Shown in pieces: positions 58,604 through 64,000 of a stretch of DNA of 64,000 bases. Each line of letters starts with the position of its first letter. The first letter of the stretch is position 1. The notes beneath the pieces were generated by a model. It did not search any database. It was not told the DNA's origin and worked only from the letters and a program-made list of their open reading frames with translations. The stretch is from an uncultured Pelagibacteraceae bacterium. GTDB lineage: Bacteria > Pseudomonadota > Alphaproteobacteria > Pelagibacterales > Pelagibacteraceae. Position numbers and translations under genes: made by a program. The stretch covers positions 124,001 to 188,000 of the forward strand of contig CACCGK010000001.1 in NCBI GenBank assembly GCA_902545555.1, written 5' to 3'.

Positions 58604-59566
58604 ATGAAAACCTTACCTAGTATATCAGCACACATTGACGAGAAGGTAATTAATAAAGTAATTAAAGATAATTTTGCTGCACTGGCACCGGCTTATTTTA
58701 CTTTAACAAGCAACTGGTTTATAAGAGCCTATGATCATTATAAAGATATAGATAAGTTTGTCCTCATTATATATTTGATACATCAAGACCTTATATATTT
58801 CAGACAAAATGGTGTAAAAATTGACTACGACACCTTCTATAAAAATAAACCAATCGAAATTGATAAAATTAATATTTCAGACATCTCAAAAGATCTAGGG
58901 GTGCCTAAAGAGAGTATTAGAAGAAAAGTTTTAGAATTAGAAAAAAAAGGAGTAATTAAAAGAACTGGTAAGAAAATCTTTGTTGTTCGAGATACGCTTT
59001 ACAAAGCTAAAGCGGTCGATACTCTTACAGAGGTTGCAAATATCTTACACGAATTTAATAAAATTTTAAAAAAGGAAAAATTGGTAAATGAAGTTTATTC
59101 TCTGAAAGAAATAATATTAGCAATAAAAGAAAATTTTTCTTATTGCCTATATCAGTTTAATAAATATTGGTTTATTTATATTAAAAGTTGGAGAGAAGAA
59201 TTAAAAGATTTAGAAGTTTTTGCAATCGGCATGGTTGTACTGATAAATACAATTAAAAATCCAAAATTTACTCCGAAAAAACTAAATTTAGATTCATATG
59301 TAAAAGAGATTCAGGGATCGGATAAAAGAGGAGTTAATGCCATGTCAATTTCTGAGATAACAGGTATTCCAAGACCAACAGTTGTTAGAAAACTAAAATA
59401 TTTAATTGATAGAAAATATCTTCGTATAAATGAAAAAAAATTAATTACATTCGATGCTAAAGATAGTGCGTTTCAAAAAACAGGTAAAATGGTAAATCAA
59501 AATATGCTCAGCTTAAGCCATTTTATCTATAAAGTTTTTAATCAAATAAGAATAATCAATCCTTAA
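58604..59566 (+). CDS. Transcriptional regulator-like protein with two winged-HTH segments
   Basis: HTH 1 INISDISKDLGVPKESIRRKVLELEKKGVIKR; HTH 2 MSISEITGIPRPTVVRKLKYLIDRKYLRI; ATG at 58604 preferred over the track start at 58556 (TTG). Confidence 0.8.
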   Translation: MKTLPSISAHIDEKVINKVIKDNFAALAPAYFTLTSNWFIRAYDHYKDIDKFVLIIYLIHQDLIYFRQNGVKIDYDTFYKNKPIEIDKINISDISKDLGVPKESIRRKVLELEKKGVIKRTGKKIFVVRDTLYKAKAVDTLTEVANILHEFNKILKKEKLVNEVYSLKEIILAIKENFSYCLYQFNKYWFIYIKSWREELKDLEVFAIGMVVLINTIKNPKFTPKKLNLDSYVKEIQGSDKRGVNAMSISEITGIPRPTVVRKLKYLIDRKYLRINEKKLITFDAKDSAFQKTGKMVNQNMLSLSHFIYKVFNQIRIINP

Positions 59567-60414
59567 TTAGATTTTTTTAAAAAATAAATAAAAATAAATC
59601 CTGTTATATACATGATCAGCGCATAAGCACCTGTTGGTAATGCATATAATATATCCGTACCGAATATTTGCGTAGAAACAAATAATGCTAAAGTACCATT
59701 TTGCAGTCCACATTCTAAAGCAATACACTTCATTTGTTTAACGCCCGAAGTAAAAGCTTTTGCAATGTAATATGCAATAACCATCATCGATATATTTAAT
59801 ATTAAAGAAATTAAACCTGCTTGTTTTATAAAGCTTAGAATATTTTCTCTTTCTTCATAAAACGCTGCTACGAAAAAAATAGCAAACAAAACTATGTTAA
59901 GTTTATTAAATATTTCAACTTTAGAGGATATGAAATTTTCAGCAAATTTTCTGATAATCATTCCTACTATTACAGGTACCGTTACCACTAAAAACATTTT
60001 TAGTGCTATTCCAGTCATTGAAATATTTCGAGAAACTTCTGTTATCCCTAACATGTCTGCAGAATTAAAGATTATTAAAGGAACTGTAATTATACTTAAT
60101 AAACTAATAACAGCAGTTAAAGATATAGATAATGCAACATCACCATCAGCAAATTTAGTCATTACATTGGATGTTACTCCCCCAGGTGCTGCAGCTATGA
60201 TCATAACCCCTATTGCTATTTCAGGCGGTGTTTTTAAAATTAAAATTAATATGTATGCTACAATTGGAAGAATTATTAATTGAGAAATAAAACCAACTAT
60301 AAAATCTTTTGGTGCTTTGAATACTCTTCCAAAATCTTCTAGTTTTAATCCTAGGCCTAAGCCTAACATTATCAAGGCCAATATAATTGGTGCTATCTTT
60401 GTTACTATCTCCAT
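59563..60414 (-). CDS. Bile acid:sodium symporter (BASS) family transporter
   Basis: AIGVMIIAAAPGGVTSNVMTKFADGDVALSISLTAVISLLSIITVPLI; ALECGLQNGTLALFVSTQIFG. Confidence 0.9.
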   Translation of the reverse strand: MEIVTKIAPIILALIMLGLGLGLKLEDFGRVFKAPKDFIVGFISQLIILPIVAYILILILKTPPEIAIGVMIIAAAPGGVTSNVMTKFADGDVALSISLTAVISLLSIITVPLIIFNSADMLGITEVSRNISMTGIALKMFLVVTVPVIVGMIIRKFAENFISSKVEIFNKLNIVLFAIFFVAAFYEERENILSFIKQAGLISLILNISMMVIAYYIAKAFTSGVKQMKCIALECGLQNGTLALFVSTQIFGTDILYALPTGAYALIMYITGFIFIYFLKKSN

Positions 60415-60508
60415 ATTAATGAAAGTTATAAACCTATAAAATTATTATATCTATATTTTATGGTAATTTTCTATGTACATGATCATTTTTTTCACATATT
60501 TGTAACAA

Positions 60509-61420
60509 ATGCTTTCAAACAAAGAAATTATCTGTCCAAACAACTTATTAGATTTAGCTCATAAAAAAAAAGGAGTTAAAGTTGCAGTTGTAAATGCTGG
60601 TAAACCTTTACCCATGTTATCAGTTCAAGATGCGGTAAATGAAAATTTAATTGAGCCAATATTTATAGGTCATGAAGTAGAAATTCAAAAATGTGCTGAA
60701 GATATTAAATGGGATATTTCTAAATATGAGCTTATCCATGAACCTATAGAAAATGATACTGCTAAAATTGCAGCTAAATTAGCAAGCGAAGGTAAGGTGC
60801 AAATAATTGTGAAAGGTCATATTCATACTGATGTACTTATGAAAGAGGTGCTTAAACGTGAATATAATTTGTTGGGAAAAAAAAGGTTGAGTCACATATG
60901 GCATATGACTATTGATAAAGATGATAAACCACTAATAATCACTGATGGAGCATTAAATGTTTTACCAAATGTTAAAACAAAAATGCACATTCTTAAAAAT
61001 GTAGTTAATTTTTCAAATAGAATAGGAATAGAAAGACCAAAAGTATCTATATTATCTGCAACTGAAGAGGTTTTAGAAAGTGTACCTAGCTCTATTGAGG
61101 CTGCAGAAATAACAAAATTAGCCAAAGAAGAAAGTTTAAATGCCGATGTTTTTGGTCCTTTGGCTTTTGATAATAGTATTTCAAAAAAATCAGCAGCTAT
61201 AAAAGGAATTAAAAATTTAGTTGCAGGTGAGGCAGATGTTTTATTGGTACCAAGTGTTGAGACTGGTAATGCTTTGGTTAAAATGCTTATATATTTTAGT
61301 GGAGCATGTGCCGCAGGAATTGTTGTCGGAGGAAAAGTACCTGTGGTAATTACTAGTAGATCTGACGAGGCTCAGGCACGATTGGCCTCTATTGCTGCAG
61401 CAGTAGTCGCTTTGGACTAA
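60509..61420 (+). CDS. Phosphate acetyl/butyryltransferase family protein
   Basis: KVAVVNAGKP, IIVKGHIHTDVLM, ITDGALNVLPN, VFGPLAFDNSIS, GEADVLLVPSVETGNALVKMLIYFSGACAAGIVVGGKVPVVITSRSD. Confidence 0.88.
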   Translation: MLSNKEIICPNNLLDLAHKKKGVKVAVVNAGKPLPMLSVQDAVNENLIEPIFIGHEVEIQKCAEDIKWDISKYELIHEPIENDTAKIAAKLASEGKVQIIVKGHIHTDVLMKEVLKREYNLLGKKRLSHIWHMTIDKDDKPLIITDGALNVLPNVKTKMHILKNVVNFSNRIGIERPKVSILSATEEVLESVPSSIEAAEITKLAKEESLNADVFGPLAFDNSISKKSAAIKGIKNLVAGEADVLLVPSVETGNALVKMLIYFSGACAAGIVVGGKVPVVITSRSDEAQARLASIAAAVVALD

Positions 61421-61480
61421 ATGATTCATTGAATTTCAAAAAAAATTCATTTAAATAATCTGAAATTTTAAAGGAGAGAA

Positions 61481-62767
61481 ATGGCAATAACATATCTTAA
61501 AAGATCACCTAAAACCTCATCTACAGATGATACTAAAACAAGAGAAATAGTTGAAAATATTTTAAAAGACATTGAGAAAACTAAAGAAGAAGGATGTAAA
61601 GAGCTTTCTAAAAAATTTGATAAATATGAAGGTGATGTAATTGTTTCTAAAGAAAAAATAGAGGAAATTAAAAAAAATTTAGATCAAAAAACAAAAGATG
61701 ATATTCAATTTTCCCATGAAAGAGTAAGAAAATTTGCAGAAGCACAATTAAAAAATTATGGGCAAGATTTTGAGGTTGAATTATCTGATGGTTTGTTCGC
61801 AGGTCAAAAACTAATTCCAGTTAATACAGCAGGTTGTTATGTGCCTGCAGGAAGGTATGCCCATATAGCTTCAGCCGTTATGAGTGTGACAACAGCAAAA
61901 GTTGCAGGGGTTAAAAATATAATAGTCTGCAGTTCTCCTAAACCTGGTGTTGGTGTACATCCATCAATTGTTTATACAGCAGATTTATGTGGTGCAGATG
62001 TAATTATGAATTTAGGTGGTGTTCAAGCTATTGCAGCAATGACTAACGGATTATTTGGAAATGCACCAGCTGATATTTTAGTCGGTCCTGGAAATCAATT
62101 TGTTGCAGAAGCAAAAAGACTTTTATTTGGAAAAGTTGGTATTGATTTATTTGCAGGACCTACAGAAATTGCAGTAATTGCAGATGAAACAGCTGATCCT
62201 GAAATGGTTGCCTACGATTTAGTTGGACAAGCTGAGCATGGTTACAATTCTCCAGCATGGTTATTTACAAAAAGCAAAAAAATTGCTGATTATGTATTGC
62301 AAAGGGTTCCAGAATTAATTGAGGATCTACCAGACTTGCCTAGAGAAAATTCTGGGGCAGCATGGAGAGATTATGGTGAGGTAATATTATGTGATACTGA
62401 TGAAGAAATCGCAAAAGTAAGTGACGATTATGCACCGGAGCATTTAGAAGTGCAGACAAAAAATTTACAGTGGTATCATGATAGACTTAAAAATTATGGT
62501 TCTTTATTTATCGGAGAAGAAACAACTGTAGCTTACGGGGATAAATGTTCAGGTACAAATCATATTTTGCCAACTAAAGGTGCTGGAAAATATACGGGTG
62601 GTTTATTTGTAGGAAAATTTATCAAAACACTTAGCTTCCAAAGAATGAGTAAAGAAGCAACTAAAGAAGTGGGAGCAGCTTGTGCTAGAATTTCTAGATA
62701 CGAGGGCATGGAAGCGCACGCTCGAACAGGTGATGTTAGATTAAGAAAATACGGTTTTTCAAACTAA
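61481..62767 (+). CDS. Histidinol dehydrogenase-family protein, probably sulfopropanediol dehydrogenase (HpsN)-like rather than HisD
   Basis: HisD-family motifs (VPAGRYAHIASAVMSVTTAKVAGVKNIIVCSSP, VGPGNQFVAEAKRLLFGKVGIDLFAGPTEIAVIAD, GQAEHGYNSPAWLFT, SGTNHILPTKGAGKYTGGLFVGKFIKTLSFQ); RBS aaaggagag; no other his genes nearby. Confidence 0.88.
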   Translation: MAITYLKRSPKTSSTDDTKTREIVENILKDIEKTKEEGCKELSKKFDKYEGDVIVSKEKIEEIKKNLDQKTKDDIQFSHERVRKFAEAQLKNYGQDFEVELSDGLFAGQKLIPVNTAGCYVPAGRYAHIASAVMSVTTAKVAGVKNIIVCSSPKPGVGVHPSIVYTADLCGADVIMNLGGVQAIAAMTNGLFGNAPADILVGPGNQFVAEAKRLLFGKVGIDLFAGPTEIAVIADETADPEMVAYDLVGQAEHGYNSPAWLFTKSKKIADYVLQRVPELIEDLPDLPRENSGAAWRDYGEVILCDTDEEIAKVSDDYAPEHLEVQTKNLQWYHDRLKNYGSLFIGEETTVAYGDKCSGTNHILPTKGAGKYTGGLFVGKFIKTLSFQRMSKEATKEVGAACARISRYEGMEAHARTGDVRLRKYGFSN

Positions 62768-64000
62768 TTTTTATTAAGTTTTAAGTCTAAGTATAGAGCT
62801 GCTGACCAAGAAAAATTTTTTGCCCCCATTGGTTGACCGCTCTTACAGCTAAAATATTCAAAAAATCCTTTTTTTTCAAGTATTTGGATAGTTTTGTTTT
62901 TTATTTTGTCAGAAAATAACCTATCTTTATTTTTTAATCCTTTATAAATAAACCAATTGCAATTAATCCAAACAGGGCCACGCCAATATCTTTTCTCCTC
63001 AAAACTTTTGTGGTTTGATTTGATTGACGAAAAAAAATATTTTTCTTTTAAGTTATGTTTTTTAAGATTTTGAATTAGTCTTTTATTAATTTTATCATTA
63101 TTTAAATCAGCAAATAATAAAAAATAATTGGTTATTGATGGAATATAGATCTTTTTATTATTTTTTATATCTTTTGAAAAAAAAGTTTTTCTTTTTTTAT
63201 CATATAATTTAAGAAAATTTTTTTCTGTCACTTTGATGTAATTATCAATTTTTATTTTGTTTAATCCAAATGTATCCAATAATTCAACGAGATCTTTGTT
63301 TGCTTTTAAAAAAATTGAATTAAAACCAACATCTACAACATTAAAAAATGAGGATTTATAAACCTTTTTTGGATTATATTTCAATTTTCTTAAATTGTTT
63401 TTGATTGTTACATACCTATCATAATCAATATCTAGTGGTCTAAAATCTGGATTTACAACTTTATTATCAGCTCTTTTATATTTTATATTTTTCTCAATTT
63501 TTACTTTATTCATAGGTTCATCCCATATAGGAGAATTATCATATCCGCTTTCCCAAGGATGTAAAATAGATACTAAACCAGTTTTTTTTGGATCTCTAAA
63601 TTGAATAAACCATTCATGAAATTTTTTAATTTTTTTAGTTATTTTTTTAATATTTAACAATTGTTTTTTATTGATTTTATTTTTATTTAAAATTTCTTTT
63701 AAAATTGTTGCTAATATTGGTGGTTGAGTTATTCCAGATGAGTGGATTTTATTACCACAATTCCATGCTGTATAATTTGGGTAATAATTTGTTTTTGTGT
63801 TATGAAATAAAATGTGAGGAACCATTCCATCCCTCCATTGTCCATCTAACAATGTATTTATTTCTTTTAATGCAAAGTTTAAATTAAAATAAGAATACCC
63901 TAAAGCTATAAAGCCAGAATCCCAATTCCACTGAGCAGGATAAAGTTTGTTGTTGGTTGGTAAAGTATAACCCTTTCTTCTATTACCAATTAAAGTTTTT
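62764..64000 (-). CDS. GH63-like glycoside hydrolase (glucosylglycerate/mannosylglycerate hydrolase or trehalase-like), partial at the right edge
   Basis: Open frame continues past the track start to 64000: TNNKLYPAQWNWDSGFIALGYSYFN; also LDGQWRDGMVPHILFH, EEKRYWRGPVWINCNWFIYKGL, FSWSAALYLDL. Confidence 0.8.
   Translation of the reverse strand, partial: KTLIGNRRKGYTLPTNNKLYPAQWNWDSGFIALGYSYFNLNFALKEINTLLDGQWRDGMVPHILFHNTKTNYYPNYTAWNCGNKIHSSGITQPPILATILKEILNKNKINKKQLLNIKKITKKIKKFHEWFIQFRDPKKTGLVSILHPWESGYDNSPIWDEPMNKVKIEKNIKYKRADNKVVNPDFRPLDIDYDRYVTIKNNLRKLKYNPKKVYKSSFFNVVDVGFNSIFLKANKDLVELLDTFGLNKIKIDNYIKVTEKNFLKLYDKKRKTFFSKDIKNNKKIYIPSITNYFLLFADLNNDKINKRLIQNLKKHNLKEKYFFSSIKSNHKSFEEKRYWRGPVWINCNWFIYKGLKNKDRLFSDKIKNKTIQILEKKGFFEYFSCKSGQPMGAKNFSWSAALYLDLKLNKN

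Noticed and set aside
59894-60283. 129-aa plus-strand ORF
   Set aside because: Antisense to the BASS transporter; translation lacks conserved motifs.
5345-60414. Transposase or integrase genes marking a classical mobile island
   Set aside because: None recognised in any translated frame; the block may still be variable between strains but there is no mobile-element evidence here.

Overview
AT-rich alphaproteobacterial window, SAR11/Pelagibacter-like by gene content and composition. There are three broad parts. (1) About 0-22 kb is metabolic: purine/MTA salvage (mtnA, mtnP, apt, a GMP reductase/IMPDH-family protein, a phosphoribosyltransferase), a tRNA-Met(CAT), a dimethylglycine/sarcosine-dehydrogenase-like enzyme, a taurine module (ald, tpa-like aminotransferase, tauABC), a TRAP transporter, and an aldehyde dehydrogenase / epoxide hydrolase / Ldh-family operon. 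(2) About 22-59.5 kb is a large surface and signalling block. It holds a near-complete type IV pilus locus (pilB, C, D, fused MN, O, P, Q, T, minor pilins, PilY1), five pilin-like genes plus a sixth beside the tRNA, two autotransporter-like proteins and a MoxR-DUF58-transglutaminase trio. The same block carries a partner-switching set: two ammonium transporters each fused to a C-terminal SpoIIE/PP2C phosphatase, a GAF-SpoIIE phosphatase, a STAS antagonist, an RsbW-like kinase and a double-HTH regulator. (3) About 59.5-64 kb is metabolic again: a BASS transporter, a phosphate acyltransferase, a HisD/HpsN-family dehydrogenase and a partial GH63-like glycosidase. The best candidate for an undescribed system is the Amt-SpoIIE / STAS / RsbW-like circuit embedded in the pilus locus, which I infer is an ammonium-responsive switch controlling pili. 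Functions come from reading motifs in the translations; no database search was run.
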